Notes: generated by a model from the sequence alone, not told the origin. DNA of 41,655 bases from an uncultured bacterium (GCA_902794035.1 CADBFN010000016.1:1-41655); one strand, 5' to 3'; shown: positions 15,027 through 23,480, counted from the first letter of the stretch. Numbers and translations: made by a program.

Positions 15027-15425
15027 TTGAGTCACGCAGATTTTATGAGGACATCAACCGGCATAATATGCGGTTTGCAGTCACTAAATACTTATTTGGA
15101 TGCAAGGAGCAGCGGAGTTCCGCCAATGGTTGCGAGTGCAAATTTTGCCGGAAATTTATTTAACGGTCTTGCACGAAATGAAGTAGCATATGAAATGGCA
15201 AAAGCAGGAAATCCTGTCGGAAATATTATAAATATGTATTCAGGTTACGGCAATCCGGTTTCGAATGCTGTTGGTACAATGGGTTTAATGACTGCTTGTA
15301 GTCCATGGATGTTTTTTAATTCACCATGTTGCTATAGTCCAATGGTGTATGGTGGCTTTGGAATGGGATATACTCCATTTATGAATCCAATGATGGGTTG
15401 GGGTATGGGTGGTTTTTACTGCTAG
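15027..15425 (+). CDS. Gly/Met-rich small protein, unknown
   Basis: A 132-residue protein without recognised family. The first 85 residues look helical with small residues (GLQSLNTYLDARSSGVPPMV). The C-terminal 45 are rich in G, M, F, Y and P (GGFGMGYTPFMNPMMGWGMG) and end in Cys. The start is a TTG at 15027, favoured by the aggtga site just upstream; an in-frame ATG at 15045 is the alternative. The final 47 bases run through the end of the convergent O-antigen-ligase-like gene. A surface, spore-coat-like or membrane-associated role is only a guess. Confidence 0.55.
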   Translation: MSHADFMRTSTGIICGLQSLNTYLDARSSGVPPMVASANFAGNLFNGLARNEVAYEMAKAGNPVGNIINMYSGYGNPVSNAVGTMGLMTACSPWMFFNSPCCYSPMVYGGFGMGYTPFMNPMMGWGMGGFYC

Positions 15426-16737
15426 ATTCTTTGTCGGAAATGCTTCCGATTATTGCCACAAAAGTCCAGAAAATGAACTGTAGTTGTGGTCTGAAATATA
15501 TAGTATCAACAAGCCCGTGAAACAGTGCGGATGCAATAGCAATTGTACATGAGCTGACAAATATTACATTTGTCGGTTCTTTTGAATTGAATATATATTT
15601 TACTGCATCATAGAAAATTTTTAATATAAATGCCAAAAATGTTATTAAGGCAAATATTCCGCTTTCAACTGCTGTTTCCAAATAAATATTATAGGCGCTC
15701 AGGGCATCAAATCCTGTTTTCATATACAAACCATAAATTTCTCTGAAATTTTTGTTCCCAACCCCAATTCCCAAAAGCCAATTATCTTTAAACATTTCAA
15801 TGGATGAGTGGTAAACATTAAATCTAAAAGAGTTTGATGAATCACTTCTCATTGCAAAAATAGATAAAAATCTTAATCTCAACGAATTTACAAACATAAG
15901 TGCAGAAATAAATAATAATGTTGCGGAGCTTATTATAGATATATAAAATTTCTTATATGAACTCCAAAAGAATTTTGCACTTATGATAAATACTAGTCCA
16001 AAAACAAGCAACATGGACAGATATGCACCTCTGCAGCCTGTTTGTAATATTGAATAACAGACGCAAAAACTTGATATCAAAGATAAAATAAGCATATTTT
16101 TGTTCTTTTTGACAATAGAATAAAATATTGAGCCCAATACCACCGGCAAACCGCAAACCAGGTATCCGCCGTACAAATTAGGATTTAAAGGTTTTAAAGT
16201 CCCGTAAACTCTTGATAAAACATCTTCAGGATTAAGTCTTGATGTATCCTGCCATGTAGAAATTTGTTCTAAATGCAGTGTACTTTGGAAAATCCCTATT
16301 ATAGCCTCAAAAACGATACAACCTGCAATTGTTCCAAGTATAAGGGGTATGTGCTTTTTATTATCCTTTAAATATTGTGCAACTGAAACGTAAAATCCCA
16401 AATACACAAAAGTTTTAAAAAATCCCTTTAAACTAAGACTAAATAATGTAGATCCGAATAAGCTGACTACAATTATCATAAAATAAAGTAATAAAAATAT
16501 TTCGTAAGTTTTGAATTCAAGTTTTTGATTTGGACAAAGTAAAATTTTAATTATGGTAAAAAATATTACTATTAAACCTATAAATCCGATAAAATCAGAG
16601 CTCATAAATATTGAAGAAACGAATGTAAGCAGAATAAACGGCAAAATAAACCTGTCTATATTCTGTAAAAACAAGCTGTTATCGTATAAAAAACTAAATT
16701 TATTTTGGGAAAATTTTAAAATACTATTGAACATCAT
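15379..16737 (-). CDS. O-antigen ligase / IctB-type membrane protein
   Basis: A 452-residue polytopic inner-membrane protein with about ten or more hydrophobic helices. A large external loop contains VYGTLKPLNPNLYGGYL. Later come T-G-C-R-G-A-Y and FKDNWLLGIGVGNKNF, features of the Wzy_C/O-antigen ligase superfamily, which transfers polysaccharide to lipid A. The cyanobacterial IctB proteins belong to the same family, and the N-P-N-G-Y type loop fits them. It is followed on the minus strand by no other envelope gene. Its start overlaps the DUF4330-like gene by 14 bases, implying an operon with rfaE1. Confidence 0.8.
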   Translation of the reverse strand: MMFNSILKFSQNKFSFLYDNSLFLQNIDRFILPFILLTFVSSIFMSSDFIGFIGLIVIFFTIIKILLCPNQKLEFKTYEIFLLLYFMIIVVSLFGSTLFSLSLKGFFKTFVYLGFYVSVAQYLKDNKKHIPLILGTIAGCIVFEAIIGIFQSTLHLEQISTWQDTSRLNPEDVLSRVYGTLKPLNPNLYGGYLVCGLPVVLGSIFYSIVKKNKNMLILSLISSFCVCYSILQTGCRGAYLSMLLVFGLVFIISAKFFWSSYKKFYISIISSATLLFISALMFVNSLRLRFLSIFAMRSDSSNSFRFNVYHSSIEMFKDNWLLGIGVGNKNFREIYGLYMKTGFDALSAYNIYLETAVESGIFALITFLAFILKIFYDAVKYIFNSKEPTNVIFVSSCTIAIASALFHGLVDTIYFRPQLQFIFWTFVAIIGSISDKESSSKNHPYPNPSLDS

Positions 16738-17290
16738 CTGTTGTATTCATGTCTTTATTTATTGTTTCATTATCAACGGCATCTGAAACCTGCAAATCTG
16801 AAACAGAGCCTGTAAATTTATAATTTGCGCCTTCCAATGTGATAGGCAAACCCATTTTAATTTTATTTCCGCCAACAACGGCACCGTCTTTTGTGATTTT
16901 TGCATTGTCAGTCAAAGTAACAACAACATCATACAAATCAGGTTGAGAATCATCTGTTACTGTTAAATACTTTTGACCTGCAGGTGTAGGAATGACAATT
17001 TTTCTTCTGTCTGCATCGACATCAACAATATCAAGATCGGAATACGGAACATTTCTTATACTGATAAAGGTTTTTTCTCCTTTTTTAATCGGGATTTCTT
17101 CCCCTGAAAAAGTTACCCCTCTCATATAGACTTTGAATATAATTTTTGAAGTTGCTTCAATTTGCTTATCTGCAGTTTGTCTGAATCCTTTATATGTATA
17201 AAAACCAACACATAAAGCAATAATGCAAAATGCAATTATTATAAAATCAACAGGTTTTATTTTTTTTATAAGTTCTTTAAACTTTTCCAT
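16724..17290 (-). CDS. DUF4330-like membrane-anchored protein
   Basis: A 188-residue protein with one N-terminal membrane helix (VDFIIIAFCIIALCVGFYTY, about 14-33) and an extracytoplasmic beta-rich region to about 175. The K-x-x-D-F/L helix, then a F-K-V-x-M-R-G-V-type strand and a repeated V-V-x-L-x-D-N-A-x-I-x-K pattern, resemble DUF4330 proteins known mostly from cyanobacteria. No function is established. It lies between rfaE1 (18 bases upstream) and the O-antigen-ligase-like gene, so a role in surface glycan handling is plausible. Confidence 0.6.
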   Translation of the reverse strand: MEKFKELIKKIKPVDFIIIAFCIIALCVGFYTYKGFRQTADKQIEATSKIIFKVYMRGVTFSGEEIPIKKGEKTFISIRNVPYSDLDIVDVDADRRKIVIPTPAGQKYLTVTDDSQPDLYDVVVTLTDNAKITKDGAVVGGNKIKMGLPITLEGANYKFTGSVSDLQVSDAVDNETINKDMNTTDDVQ

Positions 17291-17308
17291 AACTTCTCCT
17301 TATTAAAA

Positions 17309-18313
17309 TTATAACTTCTCTACGGCATTGAGTAATTCTTCAACAGTTGTTGTAGCGCAGCCAAATTGGCGGACAACGATACTTGCTGCGACATTACCAA
17401 TTATAGCCGAATAAACAGGATCAACACCTGAAGCCAATGCCAAAGAATACACCGCAGTAACAGTATCTCCTGCACCGGTAACATCAAAAACTTCTGATTT
17501 ATTAAATACAGGTATTTTTTGATATTTTTGATTCGGTTCAGTTACAAACATTCCGTCAGCCCCACAGGTTATCAATATTGATTTAGCATCAGTCTGAGCT
17601 AACAATTTGTCTCCTGCTTTTTTCAAATCTTCCTCAGTTTTAATTTCAAAACCTACGGACTTTTCAGTGTCAGGAAGGTTCGGAGTCATAGATGTGACAT
17701 TTTTATATGAACCCAAATCCCTTTGAGCATCAACAACTACAACTTTATTCAGCTTATTTGCCAAATCTGTTGTATATTTAATAATCGCCGGTGTTAATGT
17801 ACCGATATGATAGTTTGATAGAATTACTGCGTCATAATCCGGCAATAATTTTTCGATTCTTTTAATCAGTTCTGCCTCAGTTTTTTCGGATATATATCCT
17901 TTAGATTGCCTGTCAATTCTTACGATTTGCTGAGTGATTGAAGTCGTAATAGAACCTGAAATTCTTGTTTTGACTATAGTTTTTCTGTCTTTGTCAATAA
18001 CAATTCCGTCGCAATTTATATTTGCATCTTTAAAAGTATCAAACAAAAAGCCTGAATGATAATCATTTCCGGCGACTCCGATTACACCGACTTTACCATT
18101 ATTCAGGGTCGCAACGTTATGCGCTGCGTTTGATGCACCGCCCAAAATATGTTTTGTTTTTGTGTGTTGTAATATTAAAACCGGTGCTTCTCTCGAAATT
18201 CTTTCAGCATCACCATATATCATCTCGTCTAAAGCCAAATCGCCGACAACAAGAACTTTTGCGTCTGCAAGTCTTTTTATGGACGAAATTAGTTTATCTT
18301 TATCAAAATTCAT
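17309..18313 (-). CDS. rfaE1: D-glycero-beta-D-manno-heptose-7-phosphate kinase (RfaE1/HldE kinase domain)
   Basis: A 334-residue PfkB-fold sugar kinase. It matches the N-terminal domain of HldE: KVLVVGDLALDEMIYGDAERISREAPV at the start, GGASNAAHNVATL in the middle, and the PfkB signature DVTGAGDTV with catalytic D283. It phosphorylates heptose 7-phosphate at C1 in ADP-heptose synthesis for the LPS core. The second (adenylyltransferase) domain is absent, so a separate RfaE2 must exist elsewhere. The loop usually reading L-S-D-Y reads L-S-N-Y (about 165-168). Another PfkB sugar kinase is possible but less likely. Confidence 0.85.
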   Translation of the reverse strand: MNFDKDKLISSIKRLADAKVLVVGDLALDEMIYGDAERISREAPVLILQHTKTKHILGGASNAAHNVATLNNGKVGVIGVAGNDYHSGFLFDTFKDANINCDGIVIDKDRKTIVKTRISGSITTSITQQIVRIDRQSKGYISEKTEAELIKRIEKLLPDYDAVILSNYHIGTLTPAIIKYTTDLANKLNKVVVVDAQRDLGSYKNVTSMTPNLPDTEKSVGFEIKTEEDLKKAGDKLLAQTDAKSILITCGADGMFVTEPNQKYQKIPVFNKSEVFDVTGAGDTVTAVYSLALASGVDPVYSAIIGNVAASIVVRQFGCATTTVEELLNAVEKL

Positions 18314-18432
18314 AGTCCAAACTCTCTTATTTGTATAACTATTAAATTATATCACAAACTAAACTCTTATTGTTAAAGTTTTTTACAATTAATACCGATA
18401 TTTACTATGGTGGTACAATGTAGAGAATATTT
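18314..18432. promoter_or_regulatory. Divergent promoter region (rfaE1 / HNH-like gene)
   Basis: On the minus strand a TATAAT box lies about 30 bases before rfaE1, and an aagagag site precedes its ATG. On the plus strand TACAAT at about 18413-18418 is followed closely by agagaa and the ATG at 18433. No palindromic operator stands out. Confidence 0.4.
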
Positions 18433-19779
18433 ATGAGAATATCTGCTATAACTCTGTATAGTGTAAATGGGTATAATCATGTTTTAGACGCAAAAAAGCG
18501 CAAATGCAGGGATACGATTTCGCTTGATAGTCTTAAAAATATTGATAACTTGTCTTTATTGCCAAATTATCAGATTGCTTTTACTGCAATACAAAATTCT
18601 TCCAAACTACGAGTGCTGTTTAAATACAATCTGCCTTGTATATATAGTGGAGTCCCCATGATTGATCCAAAACAGGTTTCAAGACTGATTAAATCAGGAG
18701 CATTTGAACGACCGTCAAAAGAAGTTGTAAGTATCTTATCAAGATATCAAGACTGTTACTCCGGAATGGAAAAACGTATTATGGAGATTATTTCTGCACG
18801 TTCAAAAGTGCATCCTGATGAAAATATAAAACAACTTTTAGGTGAGGTAGAGCCTGTTTACAGAAGAGATTTGAGAAAAAAACAAAGCAGCATTTTTCAT
18901 AATCTTCAGGAATACTTCAGTGAACTTCCCGAATCATATCAGGTTAAATTTTCTGATTTAATGAAAGAGACGGATAAAAGGCTTAATGAAAGACCAATTC
19001 TTATACCGTTTTCATCCTACGAGTTTAAGTATAAACTTGCAAAAATTAAAGACAATATTGTCAATGAAAATGATCTTAAGGCTAAAAAGGTCATGAATAA
19101 ATTAATGAAAGAATCTAAAAAATTATCTAATAATACCTGTCCTTCAACTATGGATAATCAGATTAAGGTAATAGGCATGATGGATTGGGTATTGAGAAAA
19201 TCGGTACTGAAAAATAATTCTGAGTTAAACGAACTTATTGGAACGTCAAAGGCAAGGCTTACAAATAAAGAAATTATTGCACCTTTTTCAAGAAAATCTT
19301 TTTTGTATGACCTTGGAAGAATTGTTGATGATATCTCCGATAAAGGAATTCACGAAAAAATCATGAAGGAAGCATTAAAGCTTCCGACATCAAATGAAGA
19401 TTTTTCTGCGTATATGGTCAAGGTTTCCGGTGAAAATCCCGAAAAAATCGCTTCAAGAATTTTATGGCCTTATCTGGCGTCTGTTGAACATATTTTCCCG
19501 AAATCCGAAGGCGGTCCTGATATAATGGCAAATTTTGCCGGCGCGACAACACGAGAAAATTCTATCAGAAAAAGTATAGATTTTACGGAGCAAATGAAAC
19601 TTCGCCCTAATACCCCTAAGTACTGCCAAATGTATGTAGATAAACTTATTAAACTTTATCATGAAGGTGTGTTTAGTCAGAACAACATAAATCCAAAGTA
19701 TATTGAAGAATTTAAGAATACTATATATAATGTTTCTAAAGGACAAATAGATTTGGATATTTCAAAATTTTATGATTAA
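18433..19779 (+). CDS. HNH-like nuclease protein with internal duplication
   Basis: A 448-residue protein. Near the C-terminus, VEHIFPKSEGGPD...NFAGATTREN (351-376) matches the HNH/beta-beta-alpha-metal pattern: H353 with E352, N367 and N376. It lacks the usual zinc cysteines, although N-L-P-C-I-Y-S-G-V (67-74) resembles the first half of a zinc ribbon. The middle holds two related helical modules, about 173-230 and 264-317, both with I-x-P-F-S-x-x-x-F-x-Y-x-L-x-x-I. The N-terminus ends in an A-F-T-A motif at 49-52. A nuclease role is likely; whether against self, invading DNA or rivals is unknown. Confidence 0.7.
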   Translation: MRISAITLYSVNGYNHVLDAKKRKCRDTISLDSLKNIDNLSLLPNYQIAFTAIQNSSKLRVLFKYNLPCIYSGVPMIDPKQVSRLIKSGAFERPSKEVVSILSRYQDCYSGMEKRIMEIISARSKVHPDENIKQLLGEVEPVYRRDLRKKQSSIFHNLQEYFSELPESYQVKFSDLMKETDKRLNERPILIPFSSYEFKYKLAKIKDNIVNENDLKAKKVMNKLMKESKKLSNNTCPSTMDNQIKVIGMMDWVLRKSVLKNNSELNELIGTSKARLTNKEIIAPFSRKSFLYDLGRIVDDISDKGIHEKIMKEALKLPTSNEDFSAYMVKVSGENPEKIASRILWPYLASVEHIFPKSEGGPDIMANFAGATTRENSIRKSIDFTEQMKLRPNTPKYCQMYVDKLIKLYHEGVFSQNNINPKYIEEFKNTIYNVSKGQIDLDISKFYD

Positions 19780-19807
19780 AATAAAATCAGTAGTAATAGA
19801 ATTCTTT

Positions 19808-21094
19808 CTAAATTATTAGTTCTCCAAAAATGATTCCATTTTCAAATTTGACAAGTTTTACTGTTTGCAATGTATTGTATAGATTTTCTTTGTCGGAGTC
19901 AATATGCACTGTTAAATAATTCCTTGTTACCCCTTTGAGATGGCCATAATGTTTATCTCTGTGCTTTTCAATCAGTATTTCGGCTGTTTTACCTATATTC
20001 CTTTTGATAAAATTTTCAAATTTTTTTCGGGATATGCTCTTAATAATATTTGCTCTTTCTTCTTTGATATTATCTTTTACCTGATTGTCCATGCTTTCTC
20101 CTACAGTTCCTTTTCTCACCGAATAAGGAAACGTATGTATTTGGGTTAATCCTGAACTTTCAAGATTTTTACGCGTAATTTCAAAATCTTCATCTGTTTC
20201 CCCTGCAAAGCCTGCTATAATATCACTGCCTAAAAACGGCAAATCAAACATATCGTTTATCTGCTCAATTTGTTTTAAATAAAAATCAGTTTTATAAAAT
20301 CTGTTCATTGAACGTAAAGTTTTGTCGTTTGCACTTTGAAGCGACAAATGAAAATGCGGACAAAATTTATCCGATTCTTTTAAATATTCCAGTAATTCGT
20401 CGTTAATTTCTGTCGGATTTAGTGAGCCAAGACGGTATCGCGGTATCTTTGTTTTTGCTTCAATTTCTTTTAGCAGGTCTAAAAGTGTAAGCCCGAACTC
20501 TTTTCCCCATTGTCCTATGTGAATTCCTGTTAATACGACTTCTTTATATCCTGATTTGACGAAATTATTTATCTGTTCTGTAATAAATTCTGCAGATGCG
20601 CTTCGGCTTTTTCCTCTTGCTTTCCAGATTATACAGTATGTGCATCTGTTGTCGCAGCCATCCTGAATTTTCAGGCTTGCACGGGTTTTTGTCGTATCTG
20701 ATAATACGGCTTCATTAAATTTATTTTGTTCCATAACATCTGATACAATATATCTTGTGTCTTCAATCAGGTATTTGTACAAATTTAATTTGTCATCATT
20801 ACCGATAACAAAATCTATAAATTCATTTTTTAATAGTTCTTCTTTCTCAATCTGAGCAATGCAACCTGTTAAAACGGTCTTAACAGAGGTATTTTTATGC
20901 TTTGCATTTCTTAAATGATAAAAAGCTTCATTATCGCTTTTATGAGTCACAGAACACGAATTTAATATAAAATAATCCGCATTTTTTATATCCTGTACTT
21001 CTTCAAAACCGTTGTTTGACAAGTTTTCTTTTATTATTGAAGTTTCAAACTGATTCGATTTGCAACCCATTGTATGAATGTAAAATTTTTTCAT
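19808..21094 (-). CDS. mtaB: tRNA t6A37 methylthiotransferase
   Basis: Radical-SAM iron-sulfur enzyme adding methylthio to t6A at position 37 of ANN-decoding tRNAs. The 428 residues show the three parts of the family. The N-terminal MTTase domain carries C11, C47 and C78. The radical-SAM core carries C147, C151 and C154 (GCDNRCTYCI). A C-terminal TRAM-like domain follows. MtaB-type marks are the ARGKSRS stretch, GIHIGQWG and HTFPYSVRKGT. It converges on the HNH-like gene with a 28-bp gap lacking a clear terminator. Confidence 0.93.
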   Translation of the reverse strand: MKKFYIHTMGCKSNQFETSIIKENLSNNGFEEVQDIKNADYFILNSCSVTHKSDNEAFYHLRNAKHKNTSVKTVLTGCIAQIEKEELLKNEFIDFVIGNDDKLNLYKYLIEDTRYIVSDVMEQNKFNEAVLSDTTKTRASLKIQDGCDNRCTYCIIWKARGKSRSASAEFITEQINNFVKSGYKEVVLTGIHIGQWGKEFGLTLLDLLKEIEAKTKIPRYRLGSLNPTEINDELLEYLKESDKFCPHFHLSLQSANDKTLRSMNRFYKTDFYLKQIEQINDMFDLPFLGSDIIAGFAGETDEDFEITRKNLESSGLTQIHTFPYSVRKGTVGESMDNQVKDNIKEERANIIKSISRKKFENFIKRNIGKTAEILIEKHRDKHYGHLKGVTRNYLTVHIDSDKENLYNTLQTVKLVKFENGIIFGELII

Positions 21095-21168
21095 ATTTAA
21101 AATGTTAAAAAAAAAAGAGTAAATTGTAAATATTTATAAATATTTTTAAGTAAAGTAGCAAAAAAATA

Positions 21169-21210
21169 TTTCACATGCTTTGTTAATTATAGTATAATCT
21201 GAATGTGAAA
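21169..21210. promoter_or_regulatory. Promoter inside an inverted repeat
   Basis: TTCACA at 21170-21175 and TATAAT at 21193-21198 with a 17-bp spacer form a near-consensus promoter for the gene at 21225. The -35 box lies in TTTCACAT (21169-21176), the exact reverse complement of ATGTGAAA (21203-21210), which covers the expected start site. The two half-sites could bind one repressor. Confidence 0.6.
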
Positions 21211-21224
21211 GGTATAGGTGTGTT

Positions 21225-22145
21225 ATGCTTGTCAATTCTGTTTCGTTAGTTAATCAGTCTTCAAATCCGGCATTTAAAGCTTCTTTAGAAGAACAGATGT
21301 TTTCAAAATTAAATGACGGAGATATAAGGCGAATAGCCTGGGCAAAAGCATCTCAGGATGTAAATGATAAAAAGCACAGAAGAATTGACAATGCTCTCTT
21401 TTACTCATTACCTATAGCAGGTGGTATTTCAGCAGCTGTAAGAGAAATATCCCCTGAAGCAATTGCTAAATATGGTAAAAAGAATGTACGAGCAATCAGA
21501 CTGGCTCGTTTTGGAGTTGTTACCGCAGCATGGGCTGCAGGTTTGGCTGCTCTTGGAGCTTTGTGGGGCGCAAAAGATTATTTAGCTAAAAAAGTTGATA
21601 TTATCAAAAATAATCCTGTTATGTCTTCTGTTGTTACATTTGCTGCAGGTTTTGGAGTATTGGCAGGAGTTAATAAATTCGGAGCAAAAGGCTTAAATAA
21701 ATTACTCAGTTCAGTTGATGAGAAAAAGGTAGTTCCTGTTCTCAAAAAAGTCAGAAATGCTTTGAATAACAGTAAAGTTCTTAATAAAATTGCTGAATTT
21801 GGAACAAAAACTCCGTCTCCGATTAAAGATATTGCAAGAAATGCTGCTGAGTTAGCTCCGCTTCTTGTTATAGGCACACAAATTGGTCATTTGTTTGGGC
21901 ACCAAAGAGCAAAAGCGCAGGTTGCAGTTAATAATTATCAGGATTTAAAGCAGGCTCAAAGTATGATTCGAGATAATATTGCAGATGATAATATTGATAG
22001 CAAAATAAATCAAAAGCAGACTATATCTGATTTGCATGCTCAATATGAACAGATGCTGAAAACAAAACCTATAATGGATGCAAGTACAAAAGAACCGATT
22101 ACATTTGAACAATATGTTAAACTTGCAACAACTATGGTAAAATAA
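21225..22145 (+). CDS. Unknown membrane-associated protein with F-K-A motif
   Basis: A 306-residue protein with no known family. The start MLVNSVSLVNQSSNPAFKAS carries an N-x-x-F-K-A motif at about 14-19, comparable to the A-F-T-A of the HNH-like protein. Several hydrophobic stretches rich in Ala and Gly follow (about 93-115, 136-152 and 210-225), separated by Lys-rich helices. The C-terminal 80 residues are a charged helix. The gene has a strong promoter, an aaaggt ribosome site and its own terminator, so it is a single unit. Confidence 0.65.
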   Translation: MLVNSVSLVNQSSNPAFKASLEEQMFSKLNDGDIRRIAWAKASQDVNDKKHRRIDNALFYSLPIAGGISAAVREISPEAIAKYGKKNVRAIRLARFGVVTAAWAAGLAALGALWGAKDYLAKKVDIIKNNPVMSSVVTFAAGFGVLAGVNKFGAKGLNKLLSSVDEKKVVPVLKKVRNALNNSKVLNKIAEFGTKTPSPIKDIARNAAELAPLLVIGTQIGHLFGHQRAKAQVAVNNYQDLKQAQSMIRDNIADDNIDSKINQKQTISDLHAQYEQMLKTKPIMDASTKEPITFEQYVKLATTMVK

Positions 22146-22170
22146 TTAAGGAAATATATATTTACAAAAT

Positions 22171-22199
22171 GAGGTGCTAAATTTGCACCTCGTTTTTTT
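22171..22199 (+). terminator. Intrinsic terminator
   Basis: GAGGTGC at 22171-22177 pairs perfectly with GCACCTC at 22185-22191 around TAAATTT, followed by G and a run of seven T. It ends the unit at 21225-22145. Its T-run overlaps the next gene's promoter. Confidence 0.92.
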
Positions 22200-22209
22200 A
22201 TAATATAAT
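22199..22209 (+). promoter_or_regulatory. Overlapping -10 boxes before the formyltransferase gene
   Basis: TATAAT occurs at 22199-22204 and again at 22204-22209. The ATG is at 22216, so transcripts would have zero to four leader bases. No ribosome site is present. A TTGCAC at 22183-22188 lies in the terminator arm. Confidence 0.45.
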
Positions 22210-22215
22210 AAATTT

Positions 22216-23160
22216 ATGAGGGTTGTTATTTTAGGAAAAGGGTTAATGCTTGGCAACTTAATACTTGGTGTAAATGATGCCGGGGCTGATATTGTCGGCG
22301 TTTTTCGTTATGATTATACGGCAAATTCAAAAATAAAAGTAATGATAAATGATTGTATAAATCCGGCCCCTGAAGTTACTCTTATAAAGAAACTAAAGTT
22401 AAATGAAATACGTTTAAAATCTGCAAATTGTGAAGCATTCCAAAAACTTATGGTTTCGCTTAATGTTGATCTGATAATTGTCGGGACATGGAAAGAGCGA
22501 ATATCTCCAAAAACTTATAATATTCCGACTATTGCTACAGTGAACGTTCATCCGTCATTGCTTCCAAAATACAGAGGACCTAATCCATATATGCAGTCAA
22601 TTCTTCATGGAGAGTTGTATTCCGGTGTGACAATTCACCTTATGAATGATGAATACGATAAAGGGGCAATACTTAAACAAAAGCAAATCAGAATATATGA
22701 ATCTGACACATCTAAAGAATTAAGAGAAAAGACAGTTATAAAAGCTCGAGAACTTATTACAGAATTTTTAAATGATTTAAATAAGAGAATACTTACTCCG
22801 GTTAATCAGGATGAAAGGATTGCTACTTATTTCCCAAATATTACCGGAGAAGAAATGATGCTTGATTTTAATCTCCAGAATTCGTGGGAAATATCAAGAA
22901 CAGTACGGGCTCTACATCCTTTTTTGCCGACTTATATAACATACAAAAATGTGTTTTTTACTGTTGATCCTTATAATTTCAATATTTTAGACCGATATAC
23001 AAATTATCCGCCAAATACTGTAATTGATAAAAATGCAGAAGAAAAGTCCATAACAATAGTTGCAAAAGATCAAAGAGCTGTCAGGTTTAATAACTTAAAA
23101 CTGTATAAAAAATCAGGAATAAAACAATATATAGATAAGCAAGTCGATATCATAAAATAG
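22216..23160 (+). CDS. Methionyl-tRNA formyltransferase-like protein
   Basis: A 314-residue formyltransferase-fold protein using 10-formyl-tetrahydrofolate. The catalytic triad typical of Fmt and ArnA is present: N110, H112 and D148, in VNVHPSLLPKYRGPNPY and NDEYDKGAIL. The N-terminal MRVVILGKGLMLGNLIL differs from a standard Fmt start, which usually has a G-T-P-x-F-A motif. The C-terminal 100 residues resemble the Fmt C-domain (WEISRTVRALHP). It may be true Fmt, but no def gene is adjacent. A sugar-nucleotide formyltransferase for surface glycan is the alternative. Confidence 0.8.
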   Translation: MRVVILGKGLMLGNLILGVNDAGADIVGVFRYDYTANSKIKVMINDCINPAPEVTLIKKLKLNEIRLKSANCEAFQKLMVSLNVDLIIVGTWKERISPKTYNIPTIATVNVHPSLLPKYRGPNPYMQSILHGELYSGVTIHLMNDEYDKGAILKQKQIRIYESDTSKELREKTVIKARELITEFLNDLNKRILTPVNQDERIATYFPNITGEEMMLDFNLQNSWEISRTVRALHPFLPTYITYKNVFFTVDPYNFNILDRYTNYPPNTVIDKNAEEKSITIVAKDQRAVRFNNLKLYKKSGIKQYIDKQVDIIK

Positions 23161-23165
23161 TATTA

Positions 23166-23426
23166 TTAACCTCTAAAATAATCGCAGATTAATTTTTCAC
23201 CGCGATGAGGAATAAGATGTTTAATTCTGTTAGCTAGTGTGTTGTTTTGTAAATCATCAAGTTGTTTTTTCAGAATTGCTTTTTCTAATAAAACTTTATC
23301 ATATAAATCCGAACATATTTCACTTTTATCAATATGAGATTTTAACTTCAATAGTTGCAGTTCTTTTTCGTGTATTGATGCCATTAGTTGTTTTTTCACT
23401 TTGCATAGACCTTTCTGTTTACACAT
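23166..23426 (-). CDS. Small coiled-coil protein, unknown
   Basis: At most 86 residues, highly charged and heptad-like: SIHEKELQLLKLKSHIDKSE and LYDKVLLEKAILKKQLDDLQ. It ends with HLIPHRGEKLICDYFRG. The start is uncertain. The first ATG (23426) has no ribosome site. A GTG about nine codons in is preceded by aaagg, and an ATG at 23384 would give MASIHEKEL. It sits downstream of the VOR/KOR operon on the same strand, so it may be its last gene. Function unknown. Confidence 0.45.
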   Translation of the reverse strand: MCKQKGLCKVKKQLMASIHEKELQLLKLKSHIDKSEICSDLYDKVLLEKAILKKQLDDLQNNTLANRIKHLIPHRGEKLICDYFRG

Positions 23427-23448
23427 GAAGAATATACTGTTTTGTCAG

Positions 23449-23480
23449 ATTTAAAATCAACTTTTTAGGTGATTTTAAAT
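23449..23480. repeat. 11-bp inverted repeat after the VOR operon
   Basis: ATTTAAAATCA at 23449-23459 is the exact reverse complement of 23470-23480, with a ten-base loop. It begins at the stop codon of the gamma subunit on the minus strand. It is AT-rich with no T-run after it, so it may stabilise the 3' end of the message rather than terminate it. Confidence 0.5.
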
